64,000 bases of DNA from Armatimonadota bacterium (GTDB taxonomy: Bacteria; Armatimonadota; Fimbriimonadia; Fimbriimonadales; Fimbriimonadaceae), in the NCBI GenBank assembly GCA_017303935.1, contig JAFLBD010000001.1, positions 186,001 to 250,000 of the forward strand, written 5' to 3'. Made by a program: the position numbers and the translations under genes. This document shows, piece by piece, positions 9,062 to 18,081 of the stretch. Each line of letters starts with the position of its first letter. Position 1 is the stretch's first letter. Below the pieces are notes generated by a model, which did no database searches, was not told the DNA's origin, and saw only the letters and a list, made by a program, of their open reading frames with translations.

Positions 9062-12000
9062 GAACTCGGACGACGCGCCAATTAGCGTACCGACAGAATC
9101 GAAGCGAGGTCGTGGACGACCTCGAAAACCAGTCGATCCGGAAGCCGAAAATGCTCCAAAGCGTGGTCGCGGACGACCACGAAAGCCGGTCGCTGAATCA
9201 GAAGCGAACATGCCCAAGCGTGGTCGCGGACGACCTCGAAAGGATGCTTCGGAATCCCTAACTGTTCCTGAAGTAAGCAGCACTTCTGCTGAGTTTCCGG
9301 TGCCGTTCTTCCGCCCAAGAAAGACAACTCCGGAGAAGCAAGTTGCTCGAGCCGAGGACCAGCCAAAGCAAACCGCACCCGCTAAGAACGCAAAGGTGCC
9401 GCTGTTTGGGAAGGCAAAACAGTCCGAAAAGAAGCCAGAAGTCGTCGCGGAGCAGCCTCAGAAGCCAGCCGGCCGCCAATCAAAACGTACGGAATCGAAG
9501 CCCGAAGAGGCGGTAGCGAAGGTGCCAACGGCCCCATTCGTCAGCAACCTCACCTCCCTCGACGGCGAACCATTGCCGAGGCCGCTTTTCCGCACGGTCG
9601 GACCAAACATGATGCCGGTGACCAAGCGCGGTCCTAAGCAGGCCAAGCCGACTCAAGCCGCCGAGGATTCGAGCGCTGCTCCCGCAGAGGAACCAACCGA
9701 AGCACCAGTCCGAAAAGTCCGACAATCTCGACGCGGCGAAAAGCGCGAAGCTGCGATCCAACGCGAGCAAACTGCCCCAGAGCCCGTCGTCGTAGCTGAG
9801 CCGGAGCCAGTCAAAGTCGAGACTCGCGAGATCGTGCGAGTTCCGGCAGATGCTCCGCAAGTGACGGTACGCGATGGTGTTCCGACGCTCGTGCGTGACG
9901 GACGCGTCTTCCCGCCATTATTCTTCTTTGGAAGCGTTGGCGACGAACACAAACTCGAAAACATCCTTGAGCAAGTGAAGATGGCCAGCGAGGTTGGCGT
10001 TCACGTGTTCATCTTGTTTGTCGAGCTGGAAGTCAATGACAACCACCGAGCTGATGACGCCGTTAAGCTCGCTGGCTACTTAACCAAGCAAATCACAGCG
10101 GTTGATCCTCAAGCACAGTTGATCTTCCGAGTGGTGTTTACCGCTGCTTCGAATTGGGAGCAGAAATACAAGCAGGGTCGCTATGTCGCCGAAAATGGGG
10201 GCGTTCCTGAGCCAAGCATCAGCGACGACGAATTCTGGATGGATGCGGAAGCCTGTCTTGTAGACTTTGTGCAAAAGACCCAGCAATTGGACACCGGTAA
10301 GAACGTGATGGGGGTCCACCTCGAGCGAGGCGAATGGTTCTTTGCTAGTGGTTGGGGCTACGATCAGAGCCCGGCCGCACAGGAAGCGTTCCGGAAATGG
10401 GTTCGACTTCGCTACCGAAACGATAGCGTCGCATTGTGCGCAAGCTGGTTCGATGGTCAAGTCCAGTTCGACACGGTTTCTGTTCCGGCATATTTAGATA
10501 AAACTCGTGCGGGCGAAGAGTTCGTACGAACCGGGCGCAAGTCACAGCGGGGGGTGGACTATCACCTGTTCTTGAGCGACAGCACGGTGGAGCGAATCGG
10601 TAGATTGGCCCACGCTGCCAAGAAAGCATCTGATGGTTACTTCCTGGTAGGCGTCAGCTATGGCTATTCGTTCGAATGGAGCCACCCAGCCAACGGACAC
10701 CTCAGCTTGGGCAAGCTGCTGCGAAACCCAGAAGTGGACTTTATCGCTGGGCCGCCAAGCTACAAAAATCGTGAGCCAGGTGGATCATCACCATTCCCTG
10801 GTCCAGTAGACAGCTTCGCGCTCAACGGCAAATTGTATGTCAGCGAAGAAGACTTTAAGACTCCAATCAGCGGGAAGTTTGAACCTGACGACTTTAACCC
10901 GGTGATGAAGACGCCGCAGGCTTTGGAAACCGTCCATTGGCGCGGAGCCGGGTCGGCGCTTGCTCACAGCAGCGGCGTTTGTTGGATGGATCTTTGGGGC
11001 AATGGCTGGCTGAAGACCCACGGAATTTGGGAGCGCGGAAAGGATGTTCTTCGTTCGCTGGTTACTCGAATGGCTGCGCCACCAGCCGATCCTGAGGTCG
11101 CGGTGTTCATCGACGAGCGATCGCTGAGCTATTTGGTGGATGAGCGCGCATTCAGCTTATTGGTGCAAAACGTTCGCGAGTCGATTCTTCGCAGCGGGCT
11201 CTCGGTTGGTTTCTATCTCCTGAGCGATCTTGCCCACCGCGAGCACTTCCCAGAAGCGAAGTTGTACGTGTTCCTGAACGCGTGGGATATTCGGCCAGAA
11301 GTTCGAAGCGCGATCAAATCGCGATTGCAGCGCGATGGCAAGGTGCTGTTCTGGATGTATGCTGCCGGGCTGTTTGATGGTGGACGTGATGCGCTTGAGC
11401 GCGTGCGAGAAGTCACTGGAATTGCTCTGAAGCGACAGCCGTTCGCTTGCAAGAGTGGAACGAGCATTGTCCATCGCAAACATCCACTTTGCGAAGCGCT
11501 ACCCGAGCGGAACTTGAACTTTGGCGGTGAACTTGAACCAAGCTATTTCGCGATTCCAGAAGATTCCGTTGTGCTTGGCGAATACACTTCAACCGGCCTC
11601 CCGAGTTACGTTGTGCGTGACTTCCAAGGCGAAGAGCCAGGTCAATCTTGGACTTCAGTCTTCCTGGGTGAGCCGGTGGTGACTCCTGCGCTTTTCCGTG
11701 CGCTTGGTCAGATGGCTGGCGCGCATGTTTGGAATTACGTTGAAGACGTGGTGCATGTAAGGGCACCGTTTGTGACCGTTCACTGTCGCGGTGCTGGACC
11801 GAGAACCCTTGCTGTGCCCGACAAGGCGTCTGTCTACAACCTTCAGCGCTCTGAGTGGTGCGCGACGGAAGCCAGTCAACACAAGTTTGTCGCGACAGAC
11901 GGAAGCACACACCTCTTCCTAGTTGGCATCAAGAGCGAAATCGAAGCAATTCTTTCAACTGCGCCCGATTCACTCCTGAAGATCGAAGAACTGCCCGAGA

Positions 12001-12302
12001 AACCGGAGAACACGATCAACTTGGATGAAATCCATTTTGATGTTCCTATCATGCGAATGGATAGCTGGGTCGAGGATAGCTGGAATGAGGAGCTGGCAGA
12101 TGTGCTCGTCGTAAAGCCATCGTCGATCAACGTGGATTATCAACTCGCTGATGAGGATGGGAGCGGCAGTTCGAGCGACCGGCGCAACGATCGACGACAT
12201 CAGCGAAGGCGCAAGAATCGCCGACCGAATGAAAGTAAGGGCGGGACATCGCGTGACTTCGACGTTAAGGAGATGAACGTTGTCTTCCGAAAGCGCAACT
12301 AA
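9051..12302 (+). CDS. AT-hook / glycoside-hydrolase-like (GH-A clan, GH42-like) fusion protein
   Basis: A 1083-residue protein with no signal peptide. N-terminus: three identical AT-hook motifs KRGRGRPRK at 18-26, 37-45 and 56-64, then about 200 residues of Lys/Glu/Pro/Ala-rich, probably disordered linker. Residues ~275-900 resemble uncharacterised GH42-like TIM-barrel hydrolases: MGVHLERGEWFF (acid/base candidate Glu428), a downstream AFRKWVRLRYRND segment, IAGPPSYKNREPGG, GKLYVSEEDFKT (nucleophile candidate Glu599/600), SGVCWMDLWG, then a GATase-like domain. The last ~50 residues are Arg-rich (RRNDRRHQRRRKNRR). Family knowledge suggests sugar hydrolysis; the DNA/RNA-binding tails suggest nucleoid or RNA association. 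The combined function is unknown. It overlaps the HAD gene upstream and era downstream. Confidence 0.85.
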   Translation: MRNKNSDDAPISVPTESKRGRGRPRKPVDPEAENAPKRGRGRPRKPVAESEANMPKRGRGRPRKDASESLTVPEVSSTSAEFPVPFFRPRKTTPEKQVARAEDQPKQTAPAKNAKVPLFGKAKQSEKKPEVVAEQPQKPAGRQSKRTESKPEEAVAKVPTAPFVSNLTSLDGEPLPRPLFRTVGPNMMPVTKRGPKQAKPTQAAEDSSAAPAEEPTEAPVRKVRQSRRGEKREAAIQREQTAPEPVVVAEPEPVKVETREIVRVPADAPQVTVRDGVPTLVRDGRVFPPLFFFGSVGDEHKLENILEQVKMASEVGVHVFILFVELEVNDNHRADDAVKLAGYLTKQITAVDPQAQLIFRVVFTAASNWEQKYKQGRYVAENGGVPEPSISDDEFWMDAEACLVDFVQKTQQLDTGKNVMGVHLERGEWFFASGWGYDQSPAAQEAFRKWVRLRYRNDSVALCASWFDGQVQFDTVSVPAYLDKTRAGEEFVRTGRKSQRGVDYHLFLSDSTVERIGRLAHAAKKASDGYFLVGVSYGYSFEWSHPANGHLSLGKLLRNPEVDFIAGPPSYKNREPGGSSPFPGPVDSFALNGKLYVSEEDFKTPISGKFEPDDFNPVMKTPQALETVHWRGAGSALAHSSGVCWMDLWGNGWLKTHGIWERGKDVLRSLVTRMAAPPADPEVAVFIDERSLSYLVDERAFSLLVQNVRESILRSGLSVGFYLLSDLAHREHFPEAKLYVFLNAWDIRPEVRSAIKSRLQRDGKVLFWMYAAGLFDGGRDALERVREVTGIALKRQPFACKSGTSIVHRKHPLCEALPERNLNFGGELEPSYFAIPEDSVVLGEYTSTGLPSYVVRDFQGEEPGQSWTSVFLGEPVVTPALFRALGQMAGAHVWNYVEDVVHVRAPFVTVHCRGAGPRTLAVPDKASVYNLQRSEWCATEASQHKFVATDGSTHLFLVGIKSEIEAILSTAPDSLLKIEELPEKPENTINLDEIHFDVPIMRMDSWVEDSWNEELADVLVVKPSSINVDYQLADEDGSGSSSDRRNDRRHQRRRKNRRPNESKGGTSRDFDVKEMNVVFRKRN
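9102..9242 (+). repeat. 57-bp periodic repeat encoding three AT-hooks
   Basis: Three 27-bp units begin at 9102, 9159 and 9216, exactly 57 bp (19 codons) apart, each encoding KRGRGRPRK. The units share a core close to GGTCGCGGACGACC and differ mostly at third positions, so the protein repeat is maintained while the DNA has drifted. The 30-bp spacers differ in sequence. Confidence 0.9.
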
Positions 12303-13218
12303 GCCGTTCAAGAGCGGGATCGTCGCTCTTGTCGGGAAGCCAAATACGGGCAAGAGCTCGCTGACCAACCTATTGGTCGGTCAGAAAGTGAGCATTGTCA
12401 GCGATAAGGCACAAACCACTCGGCACCGGATTATTGGCGTGGCAACCACTGACGAATACCAAATCGTACTGGTGGACACTCCAGGAATTCACAAGCCCCA
12501 CACTCAGCTCGGCAAAATCTTGAATGAGACCGCACAGTCTTCGATCGAAGGTGCCGACGCGTTGGTGATCATGGTCGATGCCAGCAAGAAAGTCGACAAA
12601 GAGGACGAGGCGATCGCTACAATGCTGAAGCAAACGCATTGGATTGATGCCGATGGAAAGGCTAAGCCGAACGTCATTCTCTGCTTGAACAAGATGGATG
12701 TTTTGCGCGCGATTGACGTCGAAGATCGCTATGAATCATTCACTAAGCTCTTCGGTACTGAAAATTTGATGATGACCAGCGTCACCAAAAATCAGAACGT
12801 TAATAAGCTGATTGAGATGATCTTGGAGCATTTCCCGGCCGGGCCGATGCTATATCCAGAAGACGAAATCACTGACCAGCCTGTCCGGCGTCTTGCCGCA
12901 GAATTGGTTCGCGAGAAGGTCTTGCGGCTGACGCGCCAGGAAATTCCACACGCTGTTGCAACGATCGTTGACGACTGGGAAGAAGAGCGCAATCTGGTTC
13001 GAATCGCGATGAGCATTATCGTCGAAAAAGATGGTCAAAAGGCGATCTTGATCGGCAAGCGAGGGGAAATGCTCAAGAGGATTGGGACCGAAGCTCGGTT
13101 GGAGATAGCAGACATCGTAGGGAAGAATGTTTTTCTTGAGCTGTTTGTCAAGGTCCGCACTGATTGGCGACAAAATCCACGAATGCTCCATGAATTGGAG
13201 TACACCGAAGGTTCCTAA
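12280..13218 (+). CDS. era: Era, ribosome-assembly GTPase
   Basis: Era binds the 3' end of 16S rRNA and checks 30S maturation. The 312-residue protein has P-loop GKPNTGKS (19-26), switch region TTRHRI, G3 DTPGIHKP, G4 NKMD, and a C-terminal KH domain with IGKRGEMLKRIGTEAR followed by the usual ending VRTDWRQNP. The TTG start at 12280 is preferred because AAGGAG lies 7 nt upstream; it places the first 23 nt inside the preceding gene. It converges with the O-GlcNAc-transferase-like gene, sharing four bases (CTAA). Confidence 0.96.
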   Translation: MSSESATKPFKSGIVALVGKPNTGKSSLTNLLVGQKVSIVSDKAQTTRHRIIGVATTDEYQIVLVDTPGIHKPHTQLGKILNETAQSSIEGADALVIMVDASKKVDKEDEAIATMLKQTHWIDADGKAKPNVILCLNKMDVLRAIDVEDRYESFTKLFGTENLMMTSVTKNQNVNKLIEMILEHFPAGPMLYPEDEITDQPVRRLAAELVREKVLRLTRQEIPHAVATIVDDWEEERNLVRIAMSIIVEKDGQKAILIGKRGEMLKRIGTEARLEIADIVGKNVFLELFVKVRTDWRQNPRMLHELEYTEGS

Positions 13219-14885
13219 GCGTCTACGAGCTGTTTAATTAGTTTTCCGAACTTTACTGCGTAGTCTTTGGTATCCATCAACGGGCTATTCATGAGAGAAT
13301 CCCGGACTTCAGGGCGGGAAGGACGAGATTGAACAAGCCGCTGGACAATATGGGCGAATTCCTTTGGATCATTGGCGATCCAATCGCCGTGCCCTGTCGC
13401 GGTGAGGATGCTTCCTGAGACCCGTGACCGGTGGTTGGTTCCAGCTAGGCTAACCACCGGAGTTCCCATTAGAAGGCACTCAATCGTCGTAGTGGTACCT
13501 GTATACGGAAATGAATCCAGAGCCACATCGACCGCCGCAATCCTTCGGAGATGATCGGCGTGTGATGCCACAGAAGTCAAGATCTCCACTGTGATATTGG
13601 AACCAAAACTCTCATGGATGTGACGCAAAATCCTCGGTCCTGGTGAGTAGTTGAGCTTCAGAATCAGCTTGCACTCTCCGACATCTTCCAAGGCTTGTGC
13701 CCAAAGCTTGAAGGTGGTGTCTGTGAGCTTTTCGCTGGCGTTGAAAGAGCCGAAAGTGAGTATCCCAGTTCGGTCATCTTGTGGCAGAGGGGGCAACGGT
13801 GCACCGTAGTCGTAGCATAGAAACGGTCGATCTAACAGAAGAACTTCGTTGTTCCCATCGTCTGCGTAGGCGTCGCCGAGCTGATCCGCGAGCGGAGATG
13901 CCATTGGGTAACCGATGGCACTGATGACTTTTCTGGCAGGATGACAGGCTACGTAGTCTGGCCGGCTGGAATTTGACATTCCTCCTAGATCAATGAGTAG
14001 GTCTAAATTGTCCCTCTTTATGATTTCGAGATTCTTCGAAAAATCTGTACTCGGTGAGAAGTCTCGATAGTTCAGAAGCTTGGCGTATTGTTCGGTCACC
14101 GAATCAGGTCGATCTGTTGTGGAGTAGACGAAAACTTCGAATCCCGAACGCCTCAAATTTTCGATTAAATAGCGGCAAAAATAGTCGACCGCGTGTTCTC
14201 GAAAATCGCCGCTGATAAATCCGACACCTATTTTCCTAGAATTTCTGGAGTTAAGTGAGATTCGGGGAAACTGCTTTTTGAACGCGAGTGCTGACTGATT
14301 ATGGTGTTGGACAACCTGCGTTTCCGGCAAATGGTCGCAATAGAGTGCCGACTCGGCCAAATTTCTCTTGATATTTAATGTTGGAAATTCAGCGGAATAT
14401 TCAGCGAGAAAGTCGTGTGCGAGGCAAACATCATCACGTCGCAAAAGACCGTAATGGTTCAAAATCACAGCCTCGTTTCGACTGATCAATAATCGTCGTT
14501 TGCTGAAAGATATGGCTTCCGAAAGGAAATTTTGATTTGCGAGGCAGATCACATGGCGATCCAGAAGTTCAATATTTGTCGGATCAATCGCGATCAACCC
14601 AGAGGAAATCGTGAGCGCTTCAGCAAATCGGCGGAGGTTCACGAGCACCTTAAGGAGTGCAAACTGAATTCCGTGATCATTTGGCACTAACTCATATGCA
14701 CGCGTCAAGCAGTCCGCGGCTTCACTAGGTTGCTGGAGGCTATTGAAGAGCATGCCGCAATGCGCCTGAATAGCGGCCAAGTCCTGATGGCGCGCCGAGA
14801 GTGCTACTGCCATGGACTTGGCTTCCTCGAATCGCCCTTGCTTCGCAGCAGCGAGCGCTTGCTGAAACTCGGCTATTGGGTCCAA
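13215..14885 (-). CDS. TPR + O-GlcNAc transferase-like (SPINDLY/GT41 family) protein 2
   Basis: A 556-residue protein with N-terminal TPR-like helices (about 1-160) and a C-terminal GT41-type glycosyltransferase region: VGFISGDFREHAVDYF, DLLIDLGGMSNSSRPD, GILTFGSFNASEKLT, and the nucleotide-sugar site LDSFPYTGTTTTIECLLMGT followed by THRSRVSGSIL. Such bacterial proteins are predicted to glycosylate proteins, sometimes flagellins. It overlaps the upstream paralogue by 13 nt, so the two are co-expressed and may act as a pair. Its DNA looks somewhat more AT-rich than its neighbours. Acceptor and donor are unknown. Confidence 0.85.
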   Translation of the reverse strand: MDPIAEFQQALAAAKQGRFEEAKSMAVALSARHQDLAAIQAHCGMLFNSLQQPSEAADCLTRAYELVPNDHGIQFALLKVLVNLRRFAEALTISSGLIAIDPTNIELLDRHVICLANQNFLSEAISFSKRRLLISRNEAVILNHYGLLRRDDVCLAHDFLAEYSAEFPTLNIKRNLAESALYCDHLPETQVVQHHNQSALAFKKQFPRISLNSRNSRKIGVGFISGDFREHAVDYFCRYLIENLRRSGFEVFVYSTTDRPDSVTEQYAKLLNYRDFSPSTDFSKNLEIIKRDNLDLLIDLGGMSNSSRPDYVACHPARKVISAIGYPMASPLADQLGDAYADDGNNEVLLLDRPFLCYDYGAPLPPLPQDDRTGILTFGSFNASEKLTDTTFKLWAQALEDVGECKLILKLNYSPGPRILRHIHESFGSNITVEILTSVASHADHLRRIAAVDVALDSFPYTGTTTTIECLLMGTPVVSLAGTNHRSRVSGSILTATGHGDWIANDPKEFAHIVQRLVQSRPSRPEVRDSLMNSPLMDTKDYAVKFGKLIKQLVDA

Positions 14886-16618
14886 CGTTTGCTCACAATG
14901 TCCTCGATCATCGCCTCAAATCGACGGGCGTATCCGGCGTGATCGAAGATGACGGAATCCTGAACTTGCTTACGCAATGATTGCCTCGACGCTCGTAATC
15001 CCTCGAGATCGTCCACCATTTTGCGGACAACTTCCACAAGTTCTTCGCTGGTGTCGACGGCCCATTCTGGATGGCCGATAGCGGCGAGAAGGCTTTGGGT
15101 CACTCGGCTGCGATGAACGGTTCCAGAAACGGACACCACGGGCACTCCCATCATCAGGGATTCCATCGTGGTCGTGGTTCCGTTGTACGGGAATGTGTCG
15201 AGCGCAATGTCGATTTGGTTGTAGGTCTGGATGTGGGCGTCTGGACTTTTGGCATATGGCAAGAACCGGATTCGGTCCCCAAGGCCATATTTATCGAATT
15301 CTGCTTTCAGACGATTCTGGACGACTGGTGCCCCTGAACGGAGGCTCTTCAGGAGGAGTTCTGATTCTGGGAAAGCTTGCAACATCGCGCTCCAGTGGCG
15401 CACCGTTGTGGAAGTGATTTTGACGTCGTTGTTCAAAGATCCGAAGGTCAGACGTGAGCCCGATTGGCGACGAACAATGTTCGGCAGCGGATAAATCGGG
15501 TCGTAGGTCAAGAAGCACGGATCCATCCGGTAGCGCTGCTCTGGCCCCCAATCTTCCGAATCTGAAGGATCAGTGATCGAATCGACGATTCTGTAGTCGA
15601 TGCATGGAGAGCCAACACTCGACGCGTAGCCGATCATCGAGATAATCACCGGGGCGGGCCGGGTCGTGATGACGTCGGGGCGACCGCCACCGGTCAACCC
15701 AGCTAGGTCAATCAAGACGTCGATTTCGTCACCTATGATGAGATCGTACAAAGCTCCCGTTGAACTGACGGAATGCGGTCGAAAGGTCATCAGGCTTCGA
15801 TATTGTTTAGTAAACGAATCAACGTGAACGTTGAGGCTATAGCCGAACAGCGAGAACTTGGACTGGTCAATGTTCTTCAAAAGCGGCAGAAGGAAGAAGC
15901 TAACTGAATGGGCGCGAAAATCTGCGGAGAGAAACCCTAGTCGCAACTTACCGCTGGGCTGTTTGACCGAAGGGCGATAACCAATGGCGAGTCCCTTTTG
16001 CAACTCCGCGACTTCGTTATGAATCTTTGCAATCTCAGATTCCGGCAAATCGTCGGGATAGAGGGTGTCCGGTGCAAGCGATCTCAAGAGTAATCGGCTG
16101 GGGCTGCCGGCAAGAATCTTCTGCAAAAATTCAGCGCCGCGCTTTGGGTCGAAATCGCGCAATGTCGCATAGAAATTTTGGGTCACTTGCTCATTGGTCG
16201 GTGCCAGTTCATGAGCGCGTTGTCCAGCAATAGCAGCACTTTCATAGTCGCCGAGGTGAACGTGGCAGTTCATGGCCAGGTCAAAGGCATCCATCGCATT
16301 TGGATCGTCTTTGCAGATTTCATTGGCAATCACCAGCCCTTCCTTATATTTCTTCTGCGCGACCAAGGAGGCGCCAAGGCCCGATTTCGCGGTCAGGAAA
16401 GTTGGGTCGAGCTTCAATGCGCGGGAGAAATAAACTTCGGCGTCGACTGCTTTTCCAGATTGGAGATGGATGACCCCTGCAACGTACTGAACCCAAAAAT
16501 CCTTTGGAAATTGGATTGCAGCTCGAACGATGGCTTGAATCGCATCTGCTCGGCGATCTGACTCCATCAACAAGACTGCTTTTTGCGCTAATTCCTTTGC
16601 AACAGACACTAAGGGCAA
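14873..16618 (-). CDS. TPR + O-GlcNAc transferase-like (SPINDLY/GT41 family) protein 1
   Basis: A 581-residue paralogue of the downstream gene. TPR repeats occupy about 1-170 (for example AVDAEVYFSRALKLDPTFL). The catalytic half has LGFLSADFRAHSVSFF, DVLIDLAGLTGGGRPDV, LTFGSLNNDVKITSTTVRHW, IDIALDTFPYNGTTTTMESL and VHRSRVTQSLLAAIGHPEW, the expected nucleotide-sugar-binding ladder. No signal peptide, so cytoplasmic. The start is a TTG at 16618 and is uncertain; a CATAAT hexamer abuts it. Protein O-glycosylation is the family expectation; flagellar proteins are plausible targets because flagellar genes are nearby, but this is inference. Confidence 0.87.
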   Translation of the reverse strand: MPLVSVAKELAQKAVLLMESDRRADAIQAIVRAAIQFPKDFWVQYVAGVIHLQSGKAVDAEVYFSRALKLDPTFLTAKSGLGASLVAQKKYKEGLVIANEICKDDPNAMDAFDLAMNCHVHLGDYESAAIAGQRAHELAPTNEQVTQNFYATLRDFDPKRGAEFLQKILAGSPSRLLLRSLAPDTLYPDDLPESEIAKIHNEVAELQKGLAIGYRPSVKQPSGKLRLGFLSADFRAHSVSFFLLPLLKNIDQSKFSLFGYSLNVHVDSFTKQYRSLMTFRPHSVSSTGALYDLIIGDEIDVLIDLAGLTGGGRPDVITTRPAPVIISMIGYASSVGSPCIDYRIVDSITDPSDSEDWGPEQRYRMDPCFLTYDPIYPLPNIVRRQSGSRLTFGSLNNDVKITSTTVRHWSAMLQAFPESELLLKSLRSGAPVVQNRLKAEFDKYGLGDRIRFLPYAKSPDAHIQTYNQIDIALDTFPYNGTTTTMESLMMGVPVVSVSGTVHRSRVTQSLLAAIGHPEWAVDTSEELVEVVRKMVDDLEGLRASRQSLRKQVQDSVIFDHAGYARRFEAMIEDIVSKRWTQ

Positions 16619-16621
16619 TTA

Positions 16622-16658
16622 TGACGCCCCACCATCTCTGGTGGCGTTAGACTAAAAT
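16622..16658 (+). promoter_or_regulatory. Divergent regulatory gap: inverted repeat and -10 box for GT4 gene
   Basis: ACGCC-CCACCA and TGGTGG-CGT form a near-perfect inverted repeat (16623-16645) in the 45-bp gap between the divergent GT41-like and GT4 genes. TAAAAT at 16653-16658 ends 5 nt before the GTG start of the GT4 gene, so it would give a leaderless mRNA. The repeat sits where a -35 region or operator would be. Confidence 0.5.
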
Positions 16659-16663
16659 GAACT

Positions 16664-18079
16664 GTGCTTCGCGTGGTCATGCTCTCATGGGAATACCCGC
16701 CCCGAATCGTGGGTGGAATCAGCCCCCACGTGTTTGACCTATCCAAAGAGCTCGTCAAGCTTGGGATCGAAGTGCACGTGGTCACCAAGGCCACGCCTCA
16801 AGCTCCGGACGAAGAAATCGAGCCGAGCGGCGTGCATGTCCACCGTGTGCATTTGGAGCACGAACCCAACGACTTTGTCCACGAAATTCAATTGCTCAAT
16901 AGGGCAACTGACCTTCGGGTTCGCCAGCTGCTAGAAGACTGGCGACCGGGAGGGCAGCCAACCCTCTTTCATGCGCACGACTGGCTCAGCTTAGATTCCG
17001 CGCGGGAACTGAAGTACGAATACCAACTTCCGATGATCGCCACGGTTCATGCGACGGAAGAAGGACGGAACGGCGGCATCTTCTCGCCGATGCAAAAGTA
17101 CATCCACGAGCAAGAGTATTGGCTGACCTATGAAGCATGGCGAGTGATCGTTTGCTCGGAGTACATGAAGGAACAAGTCGGACGATCTTTCGCTTGCCCT
17201 CAAGACAAAATCGAAGTAATTTACAACGGCGTCGACGCGAGGAAGTTTGAATTCGAGTGGGATGACGACAGTCGCGATGCCTGGCGCAAAAAACTCGCCT
17301 TGCCCAAGGAGAAAATCGTGATGTATGTGGGGCGATTTGTTCGCGAGAAAGGGATTCAGCTCTTGCTCAATAGCGCGTCAACCATCCTCGCGAATGAACC
17401 GGATACGAAGTTTGTCATTGTCGGCGGCGGAAATCGTGAGCGGTTTGAAAAGTTTGTCCGATGGTATGGCCTGCAAGACAAAGTTCTGTTTACTGGATTC
17501 ATGGCCAACCGCTCGCTCCACCAGCTTTATCGCTGCGCGGATGTTGCCGTCTTTCCGAGTCTGTATGAACCGTTTGGAATCGTCGCTCTGGAAGGGATGG
17601 CGGCTGGGGCTGCGGTGGTGACTAGCGATGCCGGTGGTTTGAAAGAAGTCTGCCTGCACAATGTCAGCGGCACGAATTTCTTTGCGGGGAACAGCAACAG
17701 CCTCGCTTGGGCGGTGCTCAGCGTCCTGCGCGATCCTAAGAAGGCGGATCGAATGAAGAAGATGGCGCGTGCCAGGCTCTATCTCGACTTCAATTGGGAG
17801 AATATCGCGGCGCAAACCCGAGACCTCTACTTTAGTGTCTGGAACGAATTCGTGACTAGCCACCACGCTGGTTCGTCGTTGTGGCCGATTTTGGAAGGTG
17901 CAGAGGAGCGGGCCGAGCGAGCACACGTCAAGCAAAAGGCGGTTGTCGGCGGATTCGAAAGTCGCAAGGTCGTGCCGAGCCATGTTCAGGCCCCGGCAGA
18001 ACCAGTGAAGGTTGATAAGATCGCTCCGGGCCGGTTGGCAGATTCATCAGAAGAGATCGACGACGGAGTCAGCGAATAA
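16664..18079 (+). CDS. GT4-family glycosyltransferase, glycogen synthase-like
   Basis: A 471-residue retaining glycosyltransferase with GT-B fold. The N-terminal half starts LRVVMLSWEYPPRIVGGIS, the glycogen-synthase-like glycine loop, then FHAHDWLS. The C-terminal half has MYVGRFVREKGIQLL, a glycine-rich FVIVGGGN, and the E-x7-E element EPFGIVALEGMAAG (Glu pair in the nucleotide-sugar site). The ~70-residue C-terminal tail is charged and looks disordered. It may make glycogen, maltosyl-type or cell-surface glucans; the exact donor cannot be read. GTG start at 16664 with a TAAAAT box 5 nt upstream and no ribosome binding site. First gene of a five-gene run ending at 21347. Confidence 0.88.
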   Translation: MLRVVMLSWEYPPRIVGGISPHVFDLSKELVKLGIEVHVVTKATPQAPDEEIEPSGVHVHRVHLEHEPNDFVHEIQLLNRATDLRVRQLLEDWRPGGQPTLFHAHDWLSLDSARELKYEYQLPMIATVHATEEGRNGGIFSPMQKYIHEQEYWLTYEAWRVIVCSEYMKEQVGRSFACPQDKIEVIYNGVDARKFEFEWDDDSRDAWRKKLALPKEKIVMYVGRFVREKGIQLLLNSASTILANEPDTKFVIVGGGNRERFEKFVRWYGLQDKVLFTGFMANRSLHQLYRCADVAVFPSLYEPFGIVALEGMAAGAAVVTSDAGGLKEVCLHNVSGTNFFAGNSNSLAWAVLSVLRDPKKADRMKKMARARLYLDFNWENIAAQTRDLYFSVWNEFVTSHHAGSSLWPILEGAEERAERAHVKQKAVVGGFESRKVVPSHVQAPAEPVKVDKIAPGRLADSSEEIDDGVSE

Positions 18080-18081
18080 TC

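Noticed and set aside
9102-9242. CRISPR-like or intergenic tandem repeat
   Set aside because: The 57-bp periodic repeat is in frame, with third-position variation, and encodes AT-hooks.
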